The notes below the pieces were generated by a model. The model was not told the DNA's origin. It did no database searches and saw nothing but the letters and a program-made list of their open reading frames with translations. Of a stretch of 64,000 bases of DNA, positions 27,153 to 35,610 are shown piece by piece. The DNA is from Piscinibacter gummiphilus (GTDB taxonomy: Bacteria; Pseudomonadota; Gammaproteobacteria; Burkholderiales; Burkholderiaceae_C): the NCBI RefSeq assembly GCF_032681285.1, contig NZ_CP136336.1:3707001-3771000 (forward strand), written 5' to 3'. Position numbers and translations under genes: made by a program. Position 1 is the stretch's first letter, and each line of letters opens with the position of its first letter.

Positions 27153-28679
27153 TCAATGACCGGCCACGGTGTGGGCCGCGGCCGTGGTGTCGTTGGCATA
27201 ACCGCCGCCGAGCGAGCGGATCAGCGCCACCTGTGTGTCGAGCGCCCGCGCCTGCAGGTCGGCGGCAGCGCGGCGCTGGGCCAGCACGCCGCTTTCGGCG
27301 TTGAGCACCACGAGGTAGGTGCCGAGGCCGGCCTTGTAGCGCTGCACCGCGATGTCGTAGGCCGACTCGGCGGCTTCACGGGCGGCGGCCTGCTCCGTCT
27401 GCTGGCGCGTGATGGACTGCAGCGAGGCGATCTGGTCGGCCACGTCGCGCACCGCATCGACGAGCGTGGCGTTGTAGCTCTCGACCGCCGCATCGAGGTC
27501 GGCCGACTTGCCGCGCAGGTTGGCGCGCAGGCGGCCGGCATCGAAGATCGGCAGGCGGATCGCCGGGCCGGCGCCGAATTGCTCGCTGCTGCTCTTGAGC
27601 AGGCGGTCGAGGCCAATGCTCGAGAAGCCGACGAAGGCGGTGAGGTTGACGTTGGGATAGAACTGCGCGCGCGCCGCCTTCACGTCGCCGGTGGCGGCTT
27701 CGACACGCCAGCGCGCGGCGCTGATGTCGGCGCGGCGGCCCAGCAGGTCGGCCGGCACGGCGCCCGGCAGCGGCTGCGCCTTGAGCGTGGCCAGGCGCGG
27801 CGTCAGCGCATCGAGCGCGTTCGGCGGCTGCACCGTGAGTGCGGCCAGCGCGTGGCGGGTGAGCGTGATCTGCTCGTCGAGCGCTTCGAGCTGAGCGCGT
27901 GTTTCGGGCAGCGCGCCCTCGCCCTGGCGCAGCTCGACCTTGGTGTCGAGGCCGGCATCGACCCGCTGGCGAATCAACGAGAGCACGCTGTCACGCTGCT
28001 GCAGCGAAGCCTGGGCCACTTCGCGCTGCTCCACCAGGCGGGCGAGCTGCAGGTAGCTGCGCGCCACGTTGCTCGCGAGCAGCACGCGCGCAGCCTGCGC
28101 GTCGGCCTCGGCGGCGCGCTGCGCGCCCACGGCGGCATCGAGCGCGGCGCGGTTGCGGCCGAAGAAATCGATTTCCCACGAGGCCGTGGCCTGCAGCGTG
28201 CCGGTCTCGCGCATGGTGCCGGCGATCGGCGGCGGCACGAGGCCGTTGGCGGTGTAGTGCTGGCGCTGCGCGTCGAAGCCGGCGTTGAGCTGCGGCCAGT
28301 CGGCGGAGCGCACGACATCGGCGCCAGCTTGCGCACGCTGAAGGCGCGCCTGCGCCACCTTGAGGTTGGGGCTGCCCGCTAGCGCCTGGTCGACGAGGCC
28401 GGTGAGCGTGTCGTCACCGAAGCTGCGCCACCACTGCGCATCGAGGCGTGGTGCTGGCTCGGGCGTGGGGGCCGTGCCGGCCAGGCCAAGCGTGGCCGGG
28501 TCCAGCTTCTTCGCGGTGGGCGCGATGCCTTGCGTGCTGGCACACCCGGCGAGCGTCAGCACCAGGGCCGAGGCGAGTGCCACGGCGAGTGCGGTGAGCA
28601 CGGGGGCGACGGTGCGCGTGGTGGGCGGCTGCGCATGCGGCGATGCGGCGAGGGTGTCTGGCTGTGTCATGGCTGTCAT
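27153..28679 (-). CDS. NodT-family outer membrane factor lipoprotein
   Basis: This 508-residue TolC-type channel has a lipoprotein signal (lipobox LAGC) and the NodT family features: WWRSFGDDTLTGLVDQAL, two long helical halves with the strand motif ASWEIDFFGRNRAALDAA, and the DLLGRRADISAARWRVEAA motif. ATG 28679 is the first of two starts (MTAM). It forms the outer-membrane duct of the EmrAB system encoded next. Confidence 0.9.
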   Translation of the reverse strand: MTAMTQPDTLAASPHAQPPTTRTVAPVLTALAVALASALVLTLAGCASTQGIAPTAKKLDPATLGLAGTAPTPEPAPRLDAQWWRSFGDDTLTGLVDQALAGSPNLKVAQARLQRAQAGADVVRSADWPQLNAGFDAQRQHYTANGLVPPPIAGTMRETGTLQATASWEIDFFGRNRAALDAAVGAQRAAEADAQAARVLLASNVARSYLQLARLVEQREVAQASLQQRDSVLSLIRQRVDAGLDTKVELRQGEGALPETRAQLEALDEQITLTRHALAALTVQPPNALDALTPRLATLKAQPLPGAVPADLLGRRADISAARWRVEAATGDVKAARAQFYPNVNLTAFVGFSSIGLDRLLKSSSEQFGAGPAIRLPIFDAGRLRANLRGKSADLDAAVESYNATLVDAVRDVADQIASLQSITRQQTEQAAAREAAESAYDIAVQRYKAGLGTYLVVLNAESGVLAQRRAAADLQARALDTQVALIRSLGGGYANDTTAAAHTVAGH

Positions 28680-28707
28680 ATGGATTTCTTGTGAGGGATG
28701 GCCGCGT

Positions 28708-29202
28708 CTACTTGTCCGCCCCGTCGCGCATCGCTTCGGCATTCGCCAGCATGCGGCGCAGGTAGCCGACGAGCGCCTGCCACTCGGCCTTGGAGAAGCC
28801 GGCGAGATGCGCATTCATCACCGCGGCCAGTGCGGGCGGCACCCGCTCGGCCGCAGCCTCGCCTTCAGGCGTGAGCTCGACGTTGACCACGCGCCGATCG
28901 GAGGTCGAGCGCACGCGCTTGCACAGGCCCTTCGCTTCAAGCCGGTCGAGCATGCGCGTGGTGGCGCCGGGGTCCGTCTGCATCTCGCGGGCGAGTTCGG
29001 CCACGGTGGCGGTCGCGTTCTGGCACTTCCTGAGCTTGAAGAGCGGCTCCCATTGCGCATTGGTCAGGCCATGCGGCTCAAGGTGCCGGTCGGTTTCGCC
29101 CTTGAGCGAGGTGAGGACGCGGCGCAACAGGTAGCCGACGCTTTCATCCGCGGTGTATTCGTTGGGCCGGTAGAACTCGGCGGGGGTGGGCGTGCGTGGC
29201 AT
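28708..29202 (-). CDS. MarR-family transcriptional regulator
   Basis: This 164-residue winged-helix regulator has the MarR core: a dimerisation helix at the N-terminus, a helix-turn-helix (TVAELAREMQTDPGATTRMLDRLEAKG, split into helices), and the wing (RSTSDRRVVNVELTPEG). It is the first gene of the efflux operon and is divergent from an ABC exporter. EmrR/MprA-type repressors in this position usually release on binding a phenolic or hydrophobic drug. A palindromic site lies just upstream of its start. Confidence 0.9.
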   Translation of the reverse strand: MPRTPTPAEFYRPNEYTADESVGYLLRRVLTSLKGETDRHLEPHGLTNAQWEPLFKLRKCQNATATVAELAREMQTDPGATTRMLDRLEAKGLCKRVRSTSDRRVVNVELTPEGEAAAERVPPALAAVMNAHLAGFSKAEWQALVGYLRRMLANAEAMRDGADK

Positions 29203-29215
29203 GGGCAAAATTTAA

Positions 29216-29227
29216 TTGCCTAAGCAA
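29216..29227. promoter_or_regulatory. MarR operator candidate TTGCCTAAGCAA
   Basis: TTGC-CTAA-GCAA is an imperfect dyad, 14 bases upstream of the MarR start (29202), in an AT-rich stretch between the divergent MarR and ABC-exporter genes. Similar TTGC-N4-GCAA sites are typical for MarR-family repressors, so it probably controls the efflux operon and perhaps the exporter. Confidence 0.55.
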
Positions 29228-29335
29228 ATACTGTCAAGGCTACTAAATCCGAAATGGACTCTTGCGGCGAATGAAGTGGATCGCCACGCGGTCCGTGCGA
29301 ACCGTCACGCCACACCGCACCTAGACTCCGTGCTC

Positions 29336-31120
29336 ATGCCTGATGCCACCCCCGCACGCGCCGCGCCGCGCAACGTCCGCTCGCTGAGCGGCCTGGGCCC
29401 GTTCCTGCGCCCCTACCGTTTTCACATCGCCCTGGCGGTGCTGTTTCTCGTGCTGGCCGCCGTGACCACGCTCGTGCTGCCGCTCGCACTCAAGTCGCTG
29501 ATCGACCAGGGCCTCGTCTCGGCCGACCCCGGCGAGCGCGTGATGGCCTTGCGCGAGCACTTCTTCGCTCTCTTCGCGGTGGGTGCTGCGCTCGGCATCT
29601 TTTCGGCCGCACGCTTCTACGCCGTGACCTGGCTCGGCGAGCGTGTGACGGCCGACCTGCGCAACGCCGTCTACGCCCATGTGGTGAAGCAGAGCCCCGA
29701 ATTCTTCGAGACCACGCAGACCGGCGAGGTGCTGTCGCGCCTGACCACCGACACCACGCTCGTGCAGACGGTCGTCGGCTCCAGCCTCTCGATGGGCCTG
29801 CGCAATGCCGTGATGGGGCTCGGCGCGCTGCTGATGCTCGTCATCACCAACCCGTATGTGATGTCGCAGGTGCTGGGCATCCTGGTGCTGGTGGTGCTGC
29901 CCTCGCTCTACGCCGGCCGCCGCGTGCGCAAGCTGAGCCGCGCGAGCCAGGACCGCGTGGCCGACTCGGCCGCCATCGCCGCCGAGGTGCTCAACGCCGT
30001 GCCGGTGGTGCAGAGCTACACGCAGGAAGCACGCGAGGCGCAGCGCTTCGACCACTCGACCGAGAGCGCCTTCCGCACCGCCATCAAGCGCACCCGCGTG
30101 CGCTCGCTGCTCGTCGCCTTCATCATCAGCGCCACCTTCGGCGCGCTGCTGTGGGGCCTGTACCAGGGCACGCAGGCGGTGATGCGCGGGGCGATCACGC
30201 CGGGCCACCTGGGGCAGACGGTGGTGTACGTGATCATCCTCGTGAGCAGTGTCGCGGTGCTGTCCGAGGTGTATGGGGACATGCTGCGCGCGGCCGGTGC
30301 CACCGAGCGCTTGATGGAGCTGCTGGCGGCGAGCTCGCCGATCCAGTCGCCGCCCAAGCCGACGGCACTGCCACCCACGGCCGCCGGCTCGTCGGTGGAG
30401 CTGCGCGACGTCAGCTTCCACTATCCGTCGCGGCCGACGCAGGCTGCGCTCGCTCAGGTGTCGCTCAGCGTGAAGCCGGGCGAGACGGTGGCACTCGTCG
30501 GCCCGAGCGGCGCCGGCAAGAGCACCGTGTTCCAGCTGCTGCTGCGCTTCTACGACACGAGCCAGGGCGAGGTGCGCATCGACGGCGTGCCAGTGCGCGA
30601 GATCACCCTCGATGTGCTGCGCCAGCGCATCGGCATCGTGCCGCAAGACAGCGTGATCTTCTCGGCCAACGCGATGGAGAACATCCGCTACGGCAAGCCC
30701 GAGGCGAGCGACGAGGAGGTGATGGCCGCGGCTCGCGCGGCCTTTGCCGACGACTTCATCCGCGCCTTGCCCGAGGGCTACAACACCTTCCTCGGGGAGC
30801 GTGGCGTGCGCCTGTCGGGCGGCCAGCGCCAGCGCATCAGCATCGCCCGCGCGATGCTGAAAAACCCGCCGCTGCTGCTGCTCGACGAGGCCACCAGCGC
30901 GCTCGACGCCGAAAGCGAGCGCATGGTGCAAGCGGCGCTCGAATCGGCCATGCAAGGCCGCACCACGCTCGTCATCGCGCACCGCCTCGCCACCATCCAG
31001 CGTGCCGACCGCATCGTGGTGATGGAGCACGGCCACATCGTCGAGACCGGCACGCATGCCAGCCTGATTGCCAGCAACGGGTTGTACGCGCGGCTTGCGG
31101 CACTGCAATTTCAGCAATGA
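29336..31120 (+). CDS. MsbA-like ABC exporter (fused membrane and ATPase domains)
   Basis: This 594-residue half-transporter has a type I exporter membrane domain (residues about 20-320, with six segments and the intracellular loop motif SRLTTDTTLVQ) followed by an ATPase (Walker A GPSGAGKST, Q-loop IVPQDSVIFSANAMENI, signature LSGGQRQRI, Walker B LLLLDEATSALD, H-loop IAHRLAT). It dimerises to flip or export lipids, peptides or drugs. ATG 29336 is chosen by alignment with the family; an upstream in-frame extension to 29216 would run through the operator. It is divergent from the MarR gene. Confidence 0.9.
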   Translation: MPDATPARAAPRNVRSLSGLGPFLRPYRFHIALAVLFLVLAAVTTLVLPLALKSLIDQGLVSADPGERVMALREHFFALFAVGAALGIFSAARFYAVTWLGERVTADLRNAVYAHVVKQSPEFFETTQTGEVLSRLTTDTTLVQTVVGSSLSMGLRNAVMGLGALLMLVITNPYVMSQVLGILVLVVLPSLYAGRRVRKLSRASQDRVADSAAIAAEVLNAVPVVQSYTQEAREAQRFDHSTESAFRTAIKRTRVRSLLVAFIISATFGALLWGLYQGTQAVMRGAITPGHLGQTVVYVIILVSSVAVLSEVYGDMLRAAGATERLMELLAASSPIQSPPKPTALPPTAAGSSVELRDVSFHYPSRPTQAALAQVSLSVKPGETVALVGPSGAGKSTVFQLLLRFYDTSQGEVRIDGVPVREITLDVLRQRIGIVPQDSVIFSANAMENIRYGKPEASDEEVMAAARAAFADDFIRALPEGYNTFLGERGVRLSGGQRQRISIARAMLKNPPLLLLDEATSALDAESERMVQAALESAMQGRTTLVIAHRLATIQRADRIVVMEHGHIVETGTHASLIASNGLYARLAALQFQQ

Positions 31121-31131
31121 GATGTTGCGGG

Positions 31132-31149
31132 TGTAGGCATCGTCCGACA
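31132..31149 (+). promoter_or_regulatory. GacA-box-like dyad TGTAGG-N6-CCGACA (site A)
   Basis: The 18-mer TGTAGG-CATCGT-CCGACA lies 101 bases upstream of the OmpA lipoprotein start. Its outer halves are near-complementary (TGTAGG against TGTCGG). Sites differing at one to three positions are present at 46948, 54515 and, in the other orientation, 49680. Confidence 0.5.
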
Positions 31150-31249
31150 TCCAGCTCCCGCCCCGCTCCGACAGACAGTGCGTGGTGCGGCATCGACACT
31201 CCTTCGTTATCGGTGCCTGCTCGGGGCACCGCTCTCGAAGGAGTACGCC

Positions 31250-31915
31250 ATGAACAGAAAAGCAGCATCCCCCCTCACATGGGCCGTGCTCGCAACCGCC
31301 TCGCTCGCGTTGGTCGGCTGTGAAAGCATGACCCCGACCCAGAAAGGCACCGCCGTCGGTGCCGGCGTGGGCGCCGCCGGTGGCGCCGTGATCGGCAAGG
31401 CCGCGGGCGACCGCGCCGGTGTGGGCGCCGTGGTCGGCGGCGCAGTCGGTGCCATCGCCGGCAACATCTGGTCGAAGCGGCAGGAAGAGCGCAAGCGCCA
31501 GATGGAGCAGGCCACGCAAGGCACCGGCATCGACGTGACCCGCACTGCCGACAACCAGCTCAAGCTCAATGTGCCAAACGACGTGTCGTTCGACGTCAAC
31601 AGCGCCAACATCAAGCCCGAGCTGCGCGGCGTGCTCGACACCTTCGCCACCAGCCTGCGCGGCGACCAGACCTCGGTGCTCACCATCGTGGGCCACACCG
31701 ACAGCACCGGCTCCGACGCCATCAACAACCCGCTCTCGCTGGAACGCGCCCGCAGCGTGCGCGACTACCTGGCGGCACGCGGCGTCCCGGCCTCGCGCAT
31801 CGAAACCGCCGGCCGTGGCGAGCGTGAGCCGATCGCCGACAACGGCACCGATGCCGGCCGTGCCCGCAACCGGCGCGTCGAGATGTATTTGCGCGAACCT
31901 GCGCAACAAGGGTGA
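31250..31915 (+). CDS. OmpA-family lipoprotein with glycine-zipper region
   Basis: This 221-residue protein has a lipoprotein signal (lipobox LVGC), a glycine-rich amphipathic stretch (GAGVGAAGGAVIGKAAGD, residues about 38-75) typical of glycine-zipper anchors, and a C-terminal OmpA domain (about 110-221: FDVNSANIKPEL, IVGHTDSTGSD, LSLERARSVRDYL, ERRV-type end RRVEMYL). The OmpA domain binds peptidoglycan. AAGGAG precedes ATG 31250. A strong intrinsic terminator follows the gene. Confidence 0.9.
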   Translation: MNRKAASPLTWAVLATASLALVGCESMTPTQKGTAVGAGVGAAGGAVIGKAAGDRAGVGAVVGGAVGAIAGNIWSKRQEERKRQMEQATQGTGIDVTRTADNQLKLNVPNDVSFDVNSANIKPELRGVLDTFATSLRGDQTSVLTIVGHTDSTGSDAINNPLSLERARSVRDYLAARGVPASRIETAGRGEREPIADNGTDAGRARNRRVEMYLREPAQQG

Positions 31916-31948
31916 TTCATCTCATCGCGTGAATCACGATTCGCCGAA

Positions 31949-31972
31949 GGGCGCCCACGAGGCGCCCTTTTT
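31949..31972 (+). terminator. Intrinsic terminator after the OmpA lipoprotein
   Basis: GGGCGCC-CACGA-GGCGCCC followed by TTTTT forms a strong 7-bp GC stem with an uninterrupted T-run, about 34 bases after the stop codon. Confidence 0.88.
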
Positions 31973-32017
31973 CATGCTCGCCGATAATCCGCGGACCCCG
32001 ACCCAGGAGCCTCGCAC

Positions 32018-32827
32018 GTGACCCGCCCCATCCGTTCCCAGTACGAAGATTTCATGCGGCATGTGCACGAGCACGGCGTCTTCAAGGCAGACCGCACGGG
32101 CACCGGCACCAAGAGCGTGTTCGGCCACCAGATGCGCTTCGACCTGAGCGAAGGCTTCCCGCTCGTCACCACCAAGAAGATCTTCACCAAGGCGGTGATC
32201 CTGGAATTGCTGTGGTTCCTGCGCGGCGACAGCAACGCCAAGTGGCTGCAAGAACGCGGCGTGACCATCTGGGACGAATGGGCCGCCCCCAACGGCGACC
32301 TGGGCCCGGTCTACGGCGTGCAGTGGCGCTCGTGGCCCATGCCAGACGGCGGCCACATCGACCAGATCGCCGAGGTCGTGAACCAGCTCAAGACCAACCC
32401 CGACTCGCGCCGCATCATCGTGAGCGCCTGGAACGTGGCCGAGCTGTCGAAGATGGCGCTGATGCCCTGCCACGCGTTCTTCCAGTTCTACGTGGCCAAC
32501 GGCAAGCTGAGCTGCCAGCTTTATCAGCGCAGCGCCGACATCTTCCTCGGCGTGCCGTTCAACATCGCGAGCTACGCACTGCTCACGCACATGCTGGCGC
32601 AGCAGTGCGACCTGGAAGTGGGCGACTTCATCTGGACCGGTGGCGACTGCCACATCTACAGCAACCACACCGAGCAGGTGGCACTGCAGCTCTCGCGCAA
32701 GCCCTACCCGTACCCCACGCTTCGCCTCAAGCGCAAGCCCGAGTCGATCTTCGACTACCAGTACGAAGACTTCGAGTTCGTGGACTACCAGCACCACGAG
32801 ACGATCAAGGCGCCGGTGGCGGTCTAA
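32018..32827 (+). CDS. thyA: Thymidylate synthase
   Basis: This 269-residue enzyme methylates dUMP to dTMP with methylenetetrahydrofolate. The family motifs are strongly conserved: [36 protein letters not shown], catalytic Cys in [27 protein letters not shown] and the C-terminus KAPVAV. The start is a GTG with AGGAG eight bases upstream; no better ATG exists without losing conserved N-terminal residues. The dihydrofolate reductase gene, its usual metabolic partner, is 12 kb away at 45116. Confidence 0.97.
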   Translation: MTRPIRSQYEDFMRHVHEHGVFKADRTGTGTKSVFGHQMRFDLSEGFPLVTTKKIFTKAVILELLWFLRGDSNAKWLQERGVTIWDEWAAPNGDLGPVYGVQWRSWPMPDGGHIDQIAEVVNQLKTNPDSRRIIVSAWNVAELSKMALMPCHAFFQFYVANGKLSCQLYQRSADIFLGVPFNIASYALLTHMLAQQCDLEVGDFIWTGGDCHIYSNHTEQVALQLSRKPYPYPTLRLKRKPESIFDYQYEDFEFVDYQHHETIKAPVAV

Positions 32828-32848
32828 GGCCGTCCGACCCCAGCGACC

Positions 32849-33322
32849 ATGGCAGCGCCCTACCACGGCCACTGCCTCTGCGGCGCGATCCGCTACCGCG
32901 TGACGGCCGAGCCGCTCACCTACTACGCCTGTCACTGCACCGACTGCCAGCGCCGCACCGGCGCGGCCTTCGGCCTGTCGATGCTCGTGAAGCAAGAGGC
33001 CATCGAGCTGCTGCAGGGCGAGACGGTGCCTTACACCGCCACGCTGCGCGACGGCCGCATCAAGGCCGGCCGCATGTGCGCGACCTGCGGCACACGCCTG
33101 TGGGGCGGGCTCGATGGCCGGGCCGTGCGCGTGCTGCAGCCCGGCACCCTCGAAGGCCCGACCGGCCTCGCACCGATCGCCCACCAGTGGATGAGCGAAG
33201 CGCAGCCCTGGGTCGTGCTGCCCGACGGCACGCGCCGCTACGAGAAGAGCCCGGCGGACCCGATGGAGATGGTCAAGCTGTGGCGAGAAGCCCACCCGCG
33301 CCCTCCCCCGAAAGCCGACTGA
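32849..33322 (+). CDS. GFA-domain (CENP-V/GFA fold) zinc protein
   Basis: This 157-residue protein has the GFA fold with zinc-binding cysteines: CLCG near residue 9, CHCTDCQRRTG near 28 and CATCG near 76. The family includes glutathione-dependent formaldehyde-activating enzymes, but most members have no known reaction. It is 21 bases downstream of thyA and 4 bases ahead of the cupin gene, so the three may be co-transcribed. Confidence 0.85.
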   Translation: MAAPYHGHCLCGAIRYRVTAEPLTYYACHCTDCQRRTGAAFGLSMLVKQEAIELLQGETVPYTATLRDGRIKAGRMCATCGTRLWGGLDGRAVRVLQPGTLEGPTGLAPIAHQWMSEAQPWVVLPDGTRRYEKSPADPMEMVKLWREAHPRPPPKAD

Positions 33323-33326
33323 CGAC

Positions 33327-33809
33327 ATGAGCGACTCCCACCGCCCCGTGGCCCTGCGCGCAGAAGACGCCCCGGCCCGCACCAAACCGTCGAACTACCC
33401 CGAGCCCTTCGCCTCGCGCATGACGGGCCGGCTGAAGAGGCCGCTCGGCGATCTCTTCGGGCTCGTCAACTTCGGCGTCAACCACACGACGCTTGCGCCC
33501 GGTGCCGCCTCGGCGCTGCGCCATGCGCACAGCCGGCAAGACGAGTTCATCTACATCCTGCAAGGCCACCCCACGCTGCACACCGACGAAGGCCTCACGC
33601 GCCTCGCGCCCGGCATGTGCGCCGGCTTCGCGCACGGCACCGGCAACGGCCACCGCCTGCTCAACGAGACGACGGAAGAGGTGGTCTACCTCGAGATCGG
33701 CGACCGCACGCCCGGCGACCAAGGCAGCTACCCCGACGACGACCTGCGTGCAGAGCTCGTCGACGGCAAGTGGCGCTTCACGCACAAGGACGGCACCCCT
33801 TACACCTGA
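33327..33809 (+). CDS. Cupin-domain protein
   Basis: This 160-residue single-domain cupin has the two metal-binding motifs: HAHSRQDEFIYILQG (motif 1, with His, His and Glu) and the second motif around GNGHRLLNETTEEVVYLEIG. The role is unknown; a similar layout occurs in small cupins of sugar or small-molecule metabolism. It starts 4 bases after the GFA-domain gene. Confidence 0.85.
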   Translation: MSDSHRPVALRAEDAPARTKPSNYPEPFASRMTGRLKRPLGDLFGLVNFGVNHTTLAPGAASALRHAHSRQDEFIYILQGHPTLHTDEGLTRLAPGMCAGFAHGTGNGHRLLNETTEEVVYLEIGDRTPGDQGSYPDDDLRAELVDGKWRFTHKDGTPYT

Positions 33810-33878
33810 CCCGGCCTTTGTCGACGGCCCGCACGGGCTGTGCTGTGATCGGCGCTTCTCGTTTTGCGGAGCTTCCCG

Positions 33879-35603
33879 ATGACCGTCGCCAGAGTCCAGC
33901 GTTTCGTCTTGAGCTTTGCGCTCGCCATCGTGCTGCCAGCGGCAAATGCCGCATCGGTGGCGCCGGTGGCTGCCGAGAACGGCATGGTCGTCACCGCCCA
34001 GCACCTGGCCACGCAGGTGGGCGTCGATGTGCTCAAGGACGGCGGCAACGCGGTCGACGCGGCGGTGGCCGTGGGCTACACGCTCGCGGTCGTATACCCC
34101 GCGGCCGGCAACCTCGGCGGCGGCGGCTTCATGACGATCCAGCTTGCCGACGGCCGCAAGACGTTTCTCGATTTCCGTGAGAAGGCGCCACTCGCCGCCA
34201 AGCCCGACATGTACCTCGGCCCCGATGGCAATGTCGTCAAAGGCCTGAGCACTCGGGGCTACCTCGCGGCGGGCGTGCCGGGCACGGTGCACGGCCTCGA
34301 AACCGCGCTGGCGAAATACGGCACGATGAAACGCGCCGTGCTGATCGACCCTGCCATCCGCTACGCCCAGCGCGGCTTCGTGCTCGACCAGGGCGACATC
34401 GACATGCTGAAGACCGCGACCGAGGACTTCCGCAAGGACGCCCCCTCGGCCACGATCTTCCTGAACAAGGGCGAGCCCTTCGAAGTCGGCCAGACGCTGG
34501 TGCAGAAGGAGCTGGCCGCCACGCTCAAGTTGATCCGTGACAAGGGCGCCGACGGGTTCTACAAGGGCCGCACCGCCGCCGAGATGGTCGCTGCAAGCCA
34601 GGCTGGCAAAGGTCTCTTCACGCAGGTCGACTTCGACCAGTACACCACCCGCGAGATGGCGCCCATCGAGTGCGACTACCGCGGCTACCGCGTGATCTCG
34701 GCGCCGCCGCCGAGCTCGGGCGGCGTGATCGTGTGCGAGATGCTCAACATCCTCGAGGGCTATCCGCTGAAGGACCTGGGCTTCCGCTCGGCGCAGTCGG
34801 TGCACTACCAGATCGAGGCAATGCGCCATGCCTATGCCGACCGCAACGCCTACCTCGGCGACCCCGACTTCGTGAAGAACCCGATCGAGCGCCTGCTCGA
34901 CAAGACCTACGCCGCGAAGATCCGCGCCGCCATCGACCCGGCCAAGGCCGGTGTGTCGCAGGAGATCAAGCCCGGCGTGCCGCCGCACGAAGGCAGCAAC
35001 ACCACGCACTACTCCATCGTCGACAAGTGGGGCAACGCCGTCTCGGTGACCTACACGCTCAACGACTGGTTCGGCGCGCGCGTGACCGCCGGCAAGACCG
35101 GCGTGCTGCTCAACAACGAGATGGACGACTTCACCGCCAAGGTGGGCGTGCCCAACATCTACGGCCTGGTGCAAGGGGAGACCAACAAGATCGAGCCCGG
35201 CAAGCGCCCACTGAGCTCGATGAGCCCGACCATCGTCTCGAAGGACGGCAAGCCGGTGATGGTGGTCGGCACGCCGGGCGGCAGCCGCATCATCACCGTG
35301 GTGCTGCACACCATCCTCAACGTGGTCGACTACGGCATGAACATCCAGGAGGCAGTCGACGCGCCGCGCTTCCACCAGCAGTGGCTGCCCGAGATGACGA
35401 ACTTCGAGCGCTTCGCCGTCAGCCCCGACACGCAAAAGCTCCTCGAAGGCATGGGCCACAAGGTCGGCAACCCGCAGCCGGCCAACCACGTGGCGGCGAT
35501 CCTGATCGGCGCGCCCTCGCTCGGCGGCAAGCCGGTGGGCAAGAACCGTTACTACGGCGCCAACGACCCGCGGCGCAACTCGGGGCTGGCGCTGGGGTAT
35601 TGA
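33879..35603 (+). CDS. ggt: Gamma-glutamyltransferase
   Basis: This 574-residue periplasmic enzyme cleaves the gamma-glutamyl bond of glutathione and related compounds. It has a signal peptide (cleavage near ANA-ASV), the substrate loop near GNLGGGGFM, and the self-cleavage site with the catalytic Thr at SNTTHYSIVD that separates the large and small subunits. The C-terminal motif RPLSSMSPTIV and GTPGGSRIITVV are present. ATG 33879 has GGAG seven bases upstream. Confidence 0.95.
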   Translation: MTVARVQRFVLSFALAIVLPAANAASVAPVAAENGMVVTAQHLATQVGVDVLKDGGNAVDAAVAVGYTLAVVYPAAGNLGGGGFMTIQLADGRKTFLDFREKAPLAAKPDMYLGPDGNVVKGLSTRGYLAAGVPGTVHGLETALAKYGTMKRAVLIDPAIRYAQRGFVLDQGDIDMLKTATEDFRKDAPSATIFLNKGEPFEVGQTLVQKELAATLKLIRDKGADGFYKGRTAAEMVAASQAGKGLFTQVDFDQYTTREMAPIECDYRGYRVISAPPPSSGGVIVCEMLNILEGYPLKDLGFRSAQSVHYQIEAMRHAYADRNAYLGDPDFVKNPIERLLDKTYAAKIRAAIDPAKAGVSQEIKPGVPPHEGSNTTHYSIVDKWGNAVSVTYTLNDWFGARVTAGKTGVLLNNEMDDFTAKVGVPNIYGLVQGETNKIEPGKRPLSSMSPTIVSKDGKPVMVVGTPGGSRIITVVLHTILNVVDYGMNIQEAVDAPRFHQQWLPEMTNFERFAVSPDTQKLLEGMGHKVGNPQPANHVAAILIGAPSLGGKPVGKNRYYGANDPRRNSGLALGY

Positions 35604-35610
35604 CCTTGAA

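Noticed and set aside
29321..31909. 862-codon minus-strand open frame
   Set aside because: It is antisense to the ABC exporter and OmpA lipoprotein genes, both supported by motifs and ribosome-binding sites.
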